Shown here: one piece after another, positions 8,383 through 16,657 of the stretch
Layout of the letters: the number at the start of each line of letters is the position of its first letter
How positions within the stretch are numbered: position 1 is the stretch's first letter
NCBI GenBank assembly: GCA_045546975.1
Contig: JAZQDV010000001.1
Location: forward strand, 1 to 57,201
Origin: SIG480 sp045546975
GTDB taxonomy: Bacteria > Bacillota > Clostridia > Oscillospirales > JAAYXM01
Direction of reading: 5' to 3'
DNA length: 57,201 nt
Position numbers and translations under genes: made by a program
The notes under the pieces: generated by a model
Databases searched by the model: none
Told to the model about the DNA's origin: nothing
What the model saw: only the letters and a program-made list of their open reading frames with translations

Positions 8383-9330
8383 TTAGTTGCACTCTGCAAC
8401 AAGCGGACCTGCAAGCTCTTCAAGGAAGAAAAGCTTACCGGGGAGAGTGGGCATATATGAGGATGTTACCCAACGGCTCGGACCGTAGCGGAGAGTCATC
8501 CAGAGTGACATACCCTGCCACTGCATACCGCGTGAAAGAGCACCGTCACATCCGCCGATGATTCTGTCTGACTGGAGAATGAGGCCGGGGCCTATTGTGT
8601 TAGCACGGCACGGAACAAGTGTTGTTCTGCTCTTGAAGCTTGTGATAGCGTTCTGCTCTATTGTAAGCGGATGGAGCTTTGCACCGATACGGTACATCTG
8701 CTGCTTCCACTCCTCGTCAGTTGCAAACTCGCCACCGAACTGCGGCTCCCAGAATGCGATGTGGCACATTCTTCCGATACCGAAGGTTGTGATAAGGCGA
8801 GCTCCCTCTGCCTTTAATTTTGCAATCTTCTCGGGGTATGTCGGGAGATTGTCCTTTGTTGCGAAGTTGCGCTGATTCTCAGGAACTGTCTTGTTGATCT
8901 TGCTGTAAAATGCATCGCGCATTGCGTATGTAAATGAACCGGGATTTGACGGGTCGAGAGTGTTGCCGTCAGCGTCACTCCACTCGTCCATGTTAAAGCC
9001 GTAAACGTGTGAGCAGTCGATATCCCACTCATTGAGGAAGTATGCTGCCCAACGGTACATTCCCATCGGACCTGCCGGGAGAATCATAGCAAGCTTTATT
9101 CCCTCATCGCGTGCCATCTTGATCTGGTTTGCAATCTCGTGGCCCATCATCATATCAAATTCTGTAACATTCTTGCACATTACCGGCTTGAAATCCGGAT
9201 TCCAGAAAGACTGACGCTCAAAAATAGCCTCAGGAGCATTTGAGCAGCACTTGTCTATCTTTTCAAAATCCCAGCCCTCGGGATAGAAGCCCTCAAGAAG
9301 CGAGCCTTTTACTGTACTGATAAAATCCAT
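8383..9330 (-). CDS. Divergent NagB-like sugar-phosphate isomerase/deaminase
   Basis: This 315-residue protein belongs to the glucosamine-6-phosphate deaminase/isomerase fold. Matches to NagB landmarks are ILPAGPMGMYR for the phosphate loop, FNMDEWSDADG (113-123) for the FNMDEY motif, and GIGRMCHIAFWEP (184-196) for GVGNDGHIAFNEP. The catalytic Asp and Glu of the first motif, the His (190) and the Glu (195) are kept. The Asp of the NDGH motif is replaced by Met (188), so the ring-opening step may differ or the substrate may not be glucosamine-6-phosphate. It is 50 residues longer than NagB, mostly at the N-terminus. GAGGAGG precedes the ATG. Operon partners are a PIG-L deacetylase upstream and an oxidoreductase downstream. 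Confidence 0.8.
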   Translation of the reverse strand: MDFISTVKGSLLEGFYPEGWDFEKIDKCCSNAPEAIFERQSFWNPDFKPVMCKNVTEFDMMMGHEIANQIKMARDEGIKLAMILPAGPMGMYRWAAYFLNEWDIDCSHVYGFNMDEWSDADGNTLDPSNPGSFTYAMRDAFYSKINKTVPENQRNFATKDNLPTYPEKIAKLKAEGARLITTFGIGRMCHIAFWEPQFGGEFATDEEWKQQMYRIGAKLHPLTIEQNAITSFKSRTTLVPCRANTIGPGLILQSDRIIGGCDGALSRGMQWQGMSLWMTLRYGPSRWVTSSYMPTLPGKLFFLEELAGPLVAECN

Positions 9331-9367
9331 TTTCTTTTCCTCCTCGTTTTATGTAACTATTTTAGCC

Positions 9368-10078
9368 TTACGGCAAATGTCTGATGGTTGTCTGACGAAG
9401 GTGTGCCTTGCAGGTCTTAAAGCCCTCGGCATACATAACTCCGCACTGGAGACCGCGACCGCGTGTGCATGACCTTACAAACTCGATAAAGTCAATCTTG
9501 TCGTGCTCGCGCATCCAGACTATCTGGCTCTCATGGCACTCAACAGCCTTAAGTTTTGTTTCGATATAATCCGAAACATCGACATACATCTCGGGAACAA
9601 AATTTGTTCCTGCAAGATTGTCCATATAATAAATCGGAACGACCACTGCCGTGGGCTCCCCTGTTTCAGGGAACATATGTCCTACCGTTGCAGTAAAGCT
9701 CGTTTCAAAAACAAGCTGGCTGACCTGCAGGTGGTCATTCATATAATCGTCGGGACCGTGCGTGATAATGAAATCAGGCTTGACCTCACGGATTATTCTT
9801 ACCATTTCACGGCGAGCATCAATATCGTCTGCATAAACCATACAGTCGCCGACATCCACGTTGTAAACTTTCTTTACACCGAGCACCTCGCCCGCTCTCT
9901 CAGCTTCCTTTTCGCGCATTGGACCAAGCTCAGGAGGCATTATTACAGCGTGGCCCATATTGCCATTGCAAACGTGGCAGGTATATACCTCATACCCCTC
10001 TTTTGCCATACGAGCAAGTGTTCCGCCACAGCTGAGTTCAAGGTCATCAGGATGGCTTCCGACAGCAAGTACTCTCAT
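9368..10078 (-). CDS. PIG-L/LmbE-family N-deacetylase
   Basis: 236 residues. The zinc site of the PIG-L family is visible as VGSHPDDLELSCGG at residues ~6-19 and the distal His in DYMNDHLQVS. The family removes N-acetyl groups from GlcNAc-containing substrates. The start is the ATG at 10078, with AAGGA nine bases upstream; an ATG nine bases earlier sits too close to that site. It heads an operon with the NagB-like and MocA-like genes. A deacetylase, an aldose-ketose isomerase/deaminase and a dehydrogenase together suggest use of an N-acetylated amino sugar or related glycoside; this is inference from context. Confidence 0.83.
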   Translation of the reverse strand: MRVLAVGSHPDDLELSCGGTLARMAKEGYEVYTCHVCNGNMGHAVIMPPELGPMREKEAERAGEVLGVKKVYNVDVGDCMVYADDIDARREMVRIIREVKPDFIITHGPDDYMNDHLQVSQLVFETSFTATVGHMFPETGEPTAVVVPIYYMDNLAGTNFVPEMYVDVSDYIETKLKAVECHESQIVWMREHDKIDFIEFVRSCTRGRGLQCGVMYAEGFKTCKAHLRQTTIRHLP

Positions 10079-10130
10079 CAGTTTCATTCCTTTCAAATAT
10101 ATGGAAATTTTGCTTTTCATACTTAATAAT

Positions 10131-10159
10131 ATTATATCTCTACTTTATCCCTTTTGCAA
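10131..10159 (-). promoter_or_regulatory. Promoter of the PIG-L/NagB-like/MocA-like operon
   Basis: Minus strand TTGCAA (10159-10154), 17 bp, TATAAT (10136-10131). Confidence 0.7.
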
Positions 10160-10186
10160 GTACTTCTTTTCCCTGAAAGGCGGTAT

Positions 10187-10897
10187 TTATCTTCTGTAAA
10201 TTTTGCGTATTTCCTCAGTTTCCGTACCGTCCGGATTTTTCACAACAAGTGTAGGAAGAAGCTTTATTCCGCTCTTCCCGCCCTTTCTTGCTTCCAGAAG
10301 AACAAGTGACGGCTCGGCAAGTTCGGTATCCTGTACAAGACGCATGCGTTTTGGTGCAAGATTACACTTTTCCATTGCCGAAAATATATCGGAAAGCCGC
10401 GACGGACGGTGCACAAGCGAAAATGCACCGCCAAACTTGAGAAGAAAGCTTGCCGCGGCGCAGACATCGTCTATCGTACAGCAAATTTCCATTCTCGCAC
10501 ACAGAAGATCTTGTTCCTCGGTTTTGAGTCCTCCTCCCTCTTTCATAAACGGAGGGTTTGAAACTACCGCGTCAAAGCTCCCTGCCTGAAAATGCTTTTT
10601 TATATTTTTAAGGTCTTCATTCAATACTGTCATACGGTTTTCTATGTTGTTATGGCGCGCGTTTCTTTCCGCAATTTCCGCCGCACCTTTTACTATTTCA
10701 ACTCCGCAGACGGACATCTCCTCATACCTTGCGGCAAGAAGTATTGATATCGCACCCGTCCCGCAGCCGAGGTCACACACCCTTCCTCTTTTGGGAATAT
10801 GTGCAAACTCAGAAAGAAGCATTGCATCTGTTCCGAGTTTTAAGTATTTTTTGTCCTGTTCCATAACAAAACCGTTAATTCCGAGTTCATCAAGCAT
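10187..10897 (-). CDS. TrmN6-like tRNA adenine N6-methyltransferase
   Basis: 236 residues of the YfiC/TrmN6 class, which methylates A37 of tRNA1(Val) using SAM. The SAM-binding motif is VCDLGCGTGAISILLAAR, and NPPF in VVSNPPFMKEGG is the catalytic signature of N6-adenine methyltransferases. The upstream D-K-Y-x-L-G-T-D-A-M-L-L motif is characteristic of this subfamily. The ATG at 10897 (MLDELGING) has AAAAGG upstream; a longer reading to 10948 overlaps the promoter. The gene is divergent from rny. Confidence 0.87.
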   Translation of the reverse strand: MLDELGINGFVMEQDKKYLKLGTDAMLLSEFAHIPKRGRVCDLGCGTGAISILLAARYEEMSVCGVEIVKGAAEIAERNARHNNIENRMTVLNEDLKNIKKHFQAGSFDAVVSNPPFMKEGGGLKTEEQDLLCARMEICCTIDDVCAAASFLLKFGGAFSLVHRPSRLSDIFSAMEKCNLAPKRMRLVQDTELAEPSLVLLEARKGGKSGIKLLPTLVVKNPDGTETEEIRKIYRR

Positions 10898-10919
10898 ACT
10901 TTCACAACCTTTTAAGCCT

Positions 10920-10948
10920 ATGTTACATTGGGTTATAGAAAAAGTCAA
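10920..10948 (-). promoter_or_regulatory. Promoter of the TrmN6-like gene
   Basis: Minus strand TTGACT (10948-10943), 17 bp, TAACAT (10925-10920). It lies 22 bases before the chosen ATG, which also argues against the longer reading frame. Confidence 0.65.
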
Positions 10949-10992
10949 GCATCTACATATAGTAATTATTTTAATTTTTATGCAGTTTTACC

Positions 10993-11102
10993 TTGACATA
11001 TTGATATTTTACATCTAAAATATAAGTGTGGATAATATTTGTTATTGCTTTGCGCTTTACGGTTTTTCCGTATTTACAATAACTTGAATTATTACATATA
11101 AT
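10993..11102 (+). promoter_or_regulatory. Two tandem rny promoters
   Basis: P1: TTGACA (10993-10998), 17 bp, TAAAAT (11016-11021). P2: TTTACA (11073-11078), 18 bp, TATAAT (11097-11102). P1 would give a leader of about 130 nt before the ATG at 11160. Nothing resembling a known riboswitch was seen in it. Confidence 0.6.
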
Positions 11103-11159
11103 CATTCGATTTTGAAAGCTTAAACGAGCACTACTAAAAAAGGAGGTAATGCACACAAA

Positions 11160-12719
11160 ATGTCTGGAATATCTTTAACTACTTGGCTTATTATCCTGGC
11201 AGTTGTTGCCGTTATTGCTGTTATTGCTTTTTTCCTCGGCGTCACAATGCGTAAAAAAGTCGCAGAAAAGACCATCAGCAGTGCGGAAAACGAAGCCAGA
11301 CGAATTGTTAATGACTCTATAAAGACTGCAGAGAACAAACAGCGCGAACTCCTCATTGAGGCAAAGGAAGAAATTCACAAGAACAGAACTGAATTTGACC
11401 GCGAGATGAAGGAACGCCGCGCAGAACTCCAGAAGCAGGAACGCAGAGTTATTCAGCGCGAGGAATCCCTCGACAAGAAGCACGAAGCCATCGAGCAGAA
11501 AGAATCCGTCCTTGAAAAGAAGATCAAGGATAATGACGCTCTCAACGAAGAGCTCAAGCTGGTAAAGCGCAGTCAGCTTGAAATGCTCGAGAAAATTTCG
11601 GGCTACACAGTAGAAGAGGCAAAACAGTTTCTCATTCAGAACCTTGAATCCGAGGTTCGCCACGACTACGCTGTTCTCCTCAAAAACCTCGAGGACCAGT
11701 TCAAGGACGAGGCAGAGGGCAAAGCCCGCAACCTCATCTCCCTTGCAATCCAGAAATGCGCAGCAGACCACGTTGCTGAGGCAACAGTTTCTGTTGTTCC
11801 CCTTCCCAATGACGAAATGAAGGGTCGCATAATCGGTCGCGAAGGTAGAAACATCCGTACACTTGAAACACTCACAGGTGTTGACCTCATCATCGACGAT
11901 ACTCCTGAGGCTATCACACTTTCAAGCTTTGACCCTGTAAGACGTGAGATTGCACGTCTCTCACTTGAGAAGCTCATCACCGACGGACGTATCCATCCGG
12001 CGAGAATCGAAGAGATGGTCGAGAAAGCACGTCGTGAGGTCGAGGCAGTTATCAAGCAGGAGGGTGAACGCGCAACATTTGATACGGGCGTTCACGGCTT
12101 AAACCCCGAGATTATCAAACTTCTCGGACGTCTCCGCTTCCGTACAAGCTACGGTCAAAACGTACTCAAGCATTCCATTGAAGTTTCTCATGTTGCAGGT
12201 CTTCTTGCTGCAGAGCTTGGAGTTGACGTTCTCACAGCAAAGCGTGCAGGTCTTCTCCACGATATCGGTAAGAGTGTCGACCACGAAACTGAAGGTTCTC
12301 ACATCTCTATCGGTGTTGATATCGCGAAGAAGTACAAGGAAAGCGAGGAGGTTATCCACGCTATCCACGCACATCACGGCGATGTTGAAGCAAAGACAGT
12401 TATTGCTTGCCTCGTTCAGGCAGCAGACGCTATCAGCGCAGCACGCCCCGGTGCAAGACGCGAAAACCTCGAAAACTACATTAAGCGTCTTGAAAAGCTC
12501 GAAGAGCTTTCAAACAGCTTTCCCGGTGTTGAACGCTCCTTTGCAATTCAGGCAGGTCGTGAGGTTCGCATCATAGTCAAGCCCGATGAGGTCAATGATG
12601 ACGAGCTTATCCTTCTCTCACGCGAGCTTGCAAAGAAGATTGAATCTGAGCTTGAATATCCGGGTCAGATCAAAGTTCATCTTGTTCGCGAAACCCGTGC
12701 TATTGACTACGCAAAATAA
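11160..12719 (+). CDS. rny: Ribonuclease Y
   Basis: 519 residues, the usual RNase Y length. This membrane-anchored endoribonuclease starts bulk mRNA decay in Bacillota. Order of parts: one N-terminal transmembrane helix (~8-28), a long charged coiled coil (~30-200) rich in E/K/Q/R, a KH RNA-binding domain with GRIIGREGRNIRTLE (~220), and an HD domain with HSIEVSHVAGLLAAEL and GLLHDIGKSVDHE (~340-380). AGGAGG at 11141-11146 lies 13 bases before the ATG, slightly long. The next gene is ymdB, a widely conserved neighbour of rny. Confidence 0.96.
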   Translation: MSGISLTTWLIILAVVAVIAVIAFFLGVTMRKKVAEKTISSAENEARRIVNDSIKTAENKQRELLIEAKEEIHKNRTEFDREMKERRAELQKQERRVIQREESLDKKHEAIEQKESVLEKKIKDNDALNEELKLVKRSQLEMLEKISGYTVEEAKQFLIQNLESEVRHDYAVLLKNLEDQFKDEAEGKARNLISLAIQKCAADHVAEATVSVVPLPNDEMKGRIIGREGRNIRTLETLTGVDLIIDDTPEAITLSSFDPVRREIARLSLEKLITDGRIHPARIEEMVEKARREVEAVIKQEGERATFDTGVHGLNPEIIKLLGRLRFRTSYGQNVLKHSIEVSHVAGLLAAELGVDVLTAKRAGLLHDIGKSVDHETEGSHISIGVDIAKKYKESEEVIHAIHAHHGDVEAKTVIACLVQAADAISAARPGARRENLENYIKRLEKLEELSNSFPGVERSFAIQAGREVRIIVKPDEVNDDELILLSRELAKKIESELEYPGQIKVHLVRETRAIDYAK

Positions 12720-12730
12720 ACTGTGAAAAT

Positions 12731-12784
12731 ATAGTGGTGTAATCCTGATATTTGTGATACAATATCTATAGATTACACCACTAT
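12731..12784. repeat. Nested inverted repeat in the rny-ymdB gap
   Basis: Outer arms of 14 bp pair perfectly (12731-12744 with 12771-12784). Inside the loop a second perfect 6-bp stem pairs (12747-12752 with 12761-12766). The 3' side lacks a clear T run, so it is an atypical terminator at best. It could be a processing or stability element between the two cistrons. Confidence 0.75.
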
Positions 12785-12809
12785 TTATATTTAGAAAGAG
12801 GTACTTCTT

Positions 12810-13589
12810 TTGAAAATTCTTGCATTAGGCGATGTCGTCGGAAACGGCGGTGTTCGCGCAGTAGCAGAAAACCTTTCACTACTAAAAAAGCAGTACAACG
12901 CAAAATTTACCGTTCTCAACGGCGAGAACGCAGATATGGTAGGTATTCTTCCCGACCAGGCAGACACCCTTTTCAAAGCCGGAGTCGACGTCATAACCCT
13001 CGGCAACCACACCTGGGGCAGACGACAGATTGCCTCGTATATCGAAAACGAACCAACGCTGCTCCGCCCGTATAATATGACGGGAGACGCACCGGGCCTC
13101 GGTTATGGTATCTTTGATGCCTTCGGGCGGCGTGCACTTGTTATAAACCTTATCGGGCGCGTTGATATGCACCTCGGTGCAGATAACCCGTTTTTCGCCG
13201 CTGATAAAATTCTTAAGGAATGCGAGGGTAAATTTGACTTTGCCCTCTGTGATTTCCACGCGGAAGCGACAAGTGAAAAACAGGCACTTGGATACTACCT
13301 CGACGGCAGATTTTCTGCAGTATGGGGTACGCACACTCATGTTCAGACTGCAGACGAAAAGATCCTTCCGAAAGGAACGGGCTTTATCTGTGACCTCGGT
13401 ATGTGTGGCGCATATAATTCCGTGATAGGCACTGCACCGGAAAAGTCTCTTTCCACCTTTCTCGGTTCTCTTCCCGAGCGCTTTACGGAGGCCGAGGGCG
13501 AGCTTATGATAAACGGTGTGTGCTTTGATATTGACGATAACGGAAAATGCATTTTTGCAGAAAGAATAAATTACAGGATAAAGGGGTGA
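12810..13589 (+). CDS. ymdB: YmdB-type metallophosphoesterase
   Basis: 259 residues. YmdB proteins are calcineurin-fold phosphodiesterases; the Bacillus protein hydrolyses 2',3'-cAMP and affects biofilm and motility decisions. Metal ligands are visible in ALGDVVGNGG (residues 5-14), LNGENAD, LGNHTWGRR, CDFHAEATSEK, and WGTHTHVQTADE. The start is TTG at 12810, preceded by AGAGGT; the family's usual N-terminus (M-K/R-I-L-A-L-G-D) begins exactly there. It follows rny and is four bases from the next gene, so rny, ymdB and the SbcD-like gene probably form one unit. Confidence 0.9.
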   Translation: MKILALGDVVGNGGVRAVAENLSLLKKQYNAKFTVLNGENADMVGILPDQADTLFKAGVDVITLGNHTWGRRQIASYIENEPTLLRPYNMTGDAPGLGYGIFDAFGRRALVINLIGRVDMHLGADNPFFAADKILKECEGKFDFALCDFHAEATSEKQALGYYLDGRFSAVWGTHTHVQTADEKILPKGTGFICDLGMCGAYNSVIGTAPEKSLSTFLGSLPERFTEAEGELMINGVCFDIDDNGKCIFAERINYRIKG

Positions 13590-13593
13590 GCTT

Positions 13594-14664
13594 ATGGCAA
13601 AAATTTTACACGCAGGTGACATACACCTCGACAGTCCCTTTTCGCTTCTTTCTCAGGATGAACAGAAGAAGAGACGCTCTTCCCTGCGCAATCTTTTTTC
13701 AAGGATAATCGACATTGCAAATGAGGAAAATGTCGATATACTTCTCCTTGCAGGTGATGTTTTTGATACTTATCCCATACATCCCGAAACCGCAGAGAGA
13801 TTTATCCGTGACTTAAACCGCGCGAAGATGCACGTTTTCATCACGCCCGGAAATCACGATCCTTACACCCCCGAATCCCCGTATCAGAATCTTCCGTTCC
13901 CTGACAAGGTGCATATCTTTACATCTAAAAATCTCGAATCCGTCGAACTTCTGAAGCTCAACGTCCGGGTATTCGGTGCCGCGTACACAAGCGAAGTTTA
14001 CGACGAGCGTATTCTTGAAGGATTTTCTGTCCCGAACGATGACCTTATAAATATAGTTATGCTTCACTCTAACCTCTACGGTGAGGGGTACAGTCCCGTC
14101 TCCCCTGCAGAACTTGAAAATACAGGCGCAGACTATATAGCACTCGCCCACGTTCACAAGCCGACAGAAGTCTCAAAGGCGGGAAAAACCTCGTATGCCT
14201 ACTGTGGCTGTCTTGAGTCCCGTGATTTTGGTGAAAGCTACGAATCAGGCTTCTATATAGGAGAAATCAAAAAAGGCTCCGTTTCCCTCAACAGACGTAC
14301 AATCTCTGACATTGTTTACCGTGAATTGACGGTGAACGTCCAAGAGTATCCCGATATTATAGCAGCTTTACCAACGCCTGCAGCACAGGAACATTTGAGG
14401 CTCACTCTCACAGGAGAGAGCGAGGTTATTGATATGGAAAAGCTTAAAGCTGACCTTTCAGGGAAATACGCGTCACTTGACATACGCGACAATACCACAG
14501 CACCCCGTGACATCTGGCAGGGTCTCAGTGAGGATTCTCTCCGCGGAGTATTCTTGCGGAAGATGGCAGAAAACTTAAACACCTGCACAGATGATCGCGA
14601 AAAAGAAAAACTCCTTCTCGCAACAAGACTTGGCATAAATGCAATAGAAAACCGTGATGAATAG
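13594..14664 (+). CDS. SbcD/YhaO-like metallophosphoesterase
   Basis: 356 residues. The five calcineurin-type metal motifs are clear: HAGDIHLDSPF (residues ~6-16), LLAGDVFDT, ITPGNHDPYT, HSNLYGEG, and ALAHVHKP. This matches the nuclease subunit of SbcCD or YhaO-type complexes, which trim DNA ends. The usual ATPase partner (SbcC/YhaN) does not follow: a terminator comes right after the stop. The gene starts four bases after ymdB ends, so translation is probably coupled. The C-terminal ~120 residues form the usual variable cap. Confidence 0.85.
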   Translation: MAKILHAGDIHLDSPFSLLSQDEQKKRRSSLRNLFSRIIDIANEENVDILLLAGDVFDTYPIHPETAERFIRDLNRAKMHVFITPGNHDPYTPESPYQNLPFPDKVHIFTSKNLESVELLKLNVRVFGAAYTSEVYDERILEGFSVPNDDLINIVMLHSNLYGEGYSPVSPAELENTGADYIALAHVHKPTEVSKAGKTSYAYCGCLESRDFGESYESGFYIGEIKKGSVSLNRRTISDIVYRELTVNVQEYPDIIAALPTPAAQEHLRLTLTGESEVIDMEKLKADLSGKYASLDIRDNTTAPRDIWQGLSEDSLRGVFLRKMAENLNTCTDDREKEKLLLATRLGINAIENRDE

Positions 14665-14666
14665 AA

Positions 14667-14700
14667 AAATCCGTACAAATCAAATGATTTGTACGGATTT
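14667..14700. terminator. Bidirectional terminator between the SbcD-like gene and degV
   Basis: 16-bp perfect stem (14667-14682 with 14685-14700), with A tract on the left and T tract on the right, lying between two convergent genes. Confidence 0.88.
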
Positions 14701-14703
14701 GTT

Positions 14704-15552
14704 TTACTTTTCCAAAAACAGAACTCCGAGAGTTCCCGGTCCGCAGTGAGTTGAGATTGTGCAACTTGCACGGCTTATATATATTTCCTTGAAAATTCCC
14801 GTTTCTTCAACCTGACGCTTCACGTTTGCAAGTCTTTCCTCAGAAACACCAGAATGTGTGATGTACATACGCTCTGGGTTTATGTCGTACTTTCCAAGCT
14901 GCTCACTTACATACTGTGAGAGAACCTTATCCATGTTCCCGCGGTATTTTTTAGCTGCATGAAGTGCACCTGTCTGATTATCCACCTCAATGCAGACCTT
15001 AAGGCCGAGAACTCCCGCCGCAAGAGCTGCAACGCCTGAGCATCTTCCACCTGCTTTCATGAAATCAAGGGTTTCAAGAACAAAGCTGCAATGACTCTTT
15101 GAACGAAGAGCACTAACCTCTTCCACTATCTGCTCCGCGCTCATTCCCTTTGCAATGCGCTCTCCCGCCTCAATTACGAGAAGAGCAATAGCACTTGAAA
15201 CATTGCGCGAATCTATAACGTGCACACCTGGAAGCTCCGCAGCGGCAAGAAGGCATGACTGATAGCTGCTCGTAATAGCCGAAGAAAGAGTTATATGGAT
15301 AACTTCATATCCCTCATCTACCCATGGCTTGAAGTAGTCTATATACTCGGACGGGTTTATTGCTGAAGTCTTAGGAAGCACACCTTTTTCTCTGAATGCT
15401 TTATATAAAGTGTCCGGGAAAATATCTACGCTGTCCATATATTTCTTGTCCTCAAGTGTTATGGAATAAGAAATAAGATTTACGGAATATTTTTCCTGAA
15501 GCTCAGGACCTATATCACAGGTACGGTCAGCGCTGAGTATTATTTTAGACAT
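14704..15552 (-). CDS. DegV-family fatty-acid-binding protein
   Basis: 282 residues. DegV/FakB proteins bind a fatty acid and present it to the FakA kinase. The fatty-acid pocket is marked by SADRTCDIGPEL, TSAINPSEYIDYF, the conserved ITLSSAITSSYQSC, and DSRNVSSAIALLV. The terminal region is THSGVSEERL and THCGPGTLGVLF. The start is the ATG at 15552 with GGGGGAT six bases upstream; a longer reading runs back into yebC. It lies 25 bases after yebC and probably belongs to the same transcript. Confidence 0.9.
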   Translation of the reverse strand: MSKIILSADRTCDIGPELQEKYSVNLISYSITLEDKKYMDSVDIFPDTLYKAFREKGVLPKTSAINPSEYIDYFKPWVDEGYEVIHITLSSAITSSYQSCLLAAAELPGVHVIDSRNVSSAIALLVIEAGERIAKGMSAEQIVEEVSALRSKSHCSFVLETLDFMKAGGRCSGVAALAAGVLGLKVCIEVDNQTGALHAAKKYRGNMDKVLSQYVSEQLGKYDINPERMYITHSGVSEERLANVKRQVEETGIFKEIYISRASCTISTHCGPGTLGVLFLEK

Positions 15553-15577
15553 ATCTGATCCCCCACTTAAACAGTAT

Positions 15578-16300
15578 TTATTCTTCATCCCAGTTGTGAT
15601 AAACGTTCTGTACGTCGTCATTATCATCAAGCATATCAAGGAGCTTCTGCATATTCTTAATATCATCTTCTCCTTCAAGCTTGGTGTAGTTCTGCGGTAC
15701 AAGCTCCGCCTCTGCAGAAATCACATTGAACCCTGCCGAGACAAGCGCCTCGCTGAGCTCTGACACTGCAGTCGGGTCGCAATATACCTCAGCGACCTCC
15801 TCTGATACCTCAACATCATCAGCTCCCGCCTCGATGCAAGCCATCATAATATCATCCTCTAAAGCATCGCCACGTTCAATTACAACAATGCCCTTGTTGT
15901 CAAACTGCCAGCTGACGCAGCCTGTTGCACCGAGATTTCCGCCGTATTTGTCAAAATAGTGGCGAACTTCACTTGCCGTACGGTTGCGGTTATCAGTCAT
16001 TGTCTCAACGATAACTGCAACGCCACAGGGACCATAGCCCTCATAGACTATTGTCTCGTAGTTTGCACCGTCAGCACCTGAAGCGCGCTCGATTATGCGC
16101 TTTATGTTGTCATTCGGTACATTGTTTGCCTTTGCCTTTGCAATACATGCAGCAAGTTTGGAGTTGCTGAGCGGATCGGGTCCGCCCTCCTTTACGGCAA
16201 CTGCCATCTCACGGCCTATTTTTGTGAAAATTTTTGCTTTTTGCGCGTCTGTTTTTTCCTTCTTGTGAAGTATGTTCTTCCATTTGGAATGTCCTGACAT
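15578..16300 (-). CDS. yebC: YebC/PmpR-family (TACO1) protein
   Basis: 240 residues with the conserved N-terminus MSGHSKWKNILHKKEKTDAQ and the KIGREMAVAVKEGG and VIVETMTDNRNRTASEVRH segments. The family was long annotated as a DNA-binding regulator. More recent work ties YebC/TACO1 proteins to translation of proline-rich stretches. The ATG at 16300 has GAGGAAAG upstream. degV follows. Confidence 0.93.
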   Translation of the reverse strand: MSGHSKWKNILHKKEKTDAQKAKIFTKIGREMAVAVKEGGPDPLSNSKLAACIAKAKANNVPNDNIKRIIERASGADGANYETIVYEGYGPCGVAVIVETMTDNRNRTASEVRHYFDKYGGNLGATGCVSWQFDNKGIVVIERGDALEDDIMMACIEAGADDVEVSEEVAEVYCDPTAVSELSEALVSAGFNVISAEAELVPQNYTKLEGEDDIKNMQKLLDMLDDNDDVQNVYHNWDEE

Positions 16301-16333
16301 TTTCTTTCCTCATTCCTTGCGTAATTTTCATAT

Positions 16334-16362
16334 ATTATACAATATTCTGCGAACTTTTTCAA
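16334..16362 (-). promoter_or_regulatory. yebC promoter
   Basis: Minus strand TTGAAA (16362-16357), 17 bp, TATAAT (16339-16334). Confidence 0.7.
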
Positions 16363-16388
16363 GCATCACACCACACTTATTTTTTAAT

Positions 16389-16461
16389 TTGATTTTTTTA
16401 TTTTTTGCGCATAAAATTGCTTTTTTTATAGATAATAAGGATACATCACGCTTTTGTGATG
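16389..16461 (+). promoter_or_regulatory. Promoter and 5' hairpin of the Asn/Gln miniprotein gene
   Basis: A sigma-A type promoter reads TTGATT (16389-16394), 17 bp, TAAAAT (16412-16417). An overlapping GCATA (16409-16413), 17 bp, GATAATA (16431-16437) resembles the forespore sigma-G/F pattern, but this is only suggestive. A 6-bp hairpin (16444-16449 with 16456-16461) sits just upstream of GAGGTG. Confidence 0.5.
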
Positions 16462-16487
16462 ATACACTTTTTATGAGGTGAACTTTG

Positions 16488-16586
16488 ATGTCTAAGGAAA
16501 ACAACCAGCAGAACCAGAACAACAAACAGAATCAGCAGAATCAGAACAACCAGCAGAATCAGCAGAACAACAAGAATAACCTCTAA
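16488..16586 (+). CDS. 32-residue Asn/Gln-rich miniprotein
   Basis: ATG at 16488, preceded by GAGGTG at 16475-16480, runs to TAA at 16586. Of 32 residues, 14 are Asn and 11 are Gln; the rest are a short MSKE start, three Lys in total and a Ser and Leu at the ends. It has its own promoter, a ribosome site at normal spacing and a strong terminator one base after the stop, so the small frame is very likely expressed. I do not recognise the family. Very small hydrophilic proteins of this kind occur among spore proteins, and a sigma-G-like promoter pattern is present, so a spore role is possible. A low-complexity artefact is unlikely given the flanking signals. Confidence 0.7.
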   Translation: MSKENNQQNQNNKQNQQNQNNQQNQQNNKNNL

Positions 16587-16628
16587 AAGGAAAAGGGACC
16601 GTGTGAGATAACACGGTCCCTTTTCCTT
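16587..16628 (+). terminator. Terminator of the miniprotein gene
   Basis: 18-bp perfect stem (16587-16604 with 16611-16628), 6-nt loop, ending in TTTTCCTT. The last two bases overlap the -35 box of the dinB promoter. Confidence 0.85.
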
Positions 16629-16655
16629 GACTTTGCATATCCTTTGGTATATACT
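16627..16655 (+). promoter_or_regulatory. dinB promoter
   Basis: TTGACT (16627-16632), 17 bp, TATACT (16650-16655). Confidence 0.75.
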
Positions 16656-16657
16656 TT

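Noticed and set aside
7819..8460. A 213-codon plus-strand frame over the MocA-like gene
   Set aside because: Antisense to a clear oxidoreductase with motifs on the minus strand; no start signal or recognisable product.
9503..10126. A 207-codon plus-strand frame over the PIG-L gene
   Set aside because: Its opposite strand carries the HPDD and NDH zinc motifs of a real deacetylase, so this frame is a shadow.
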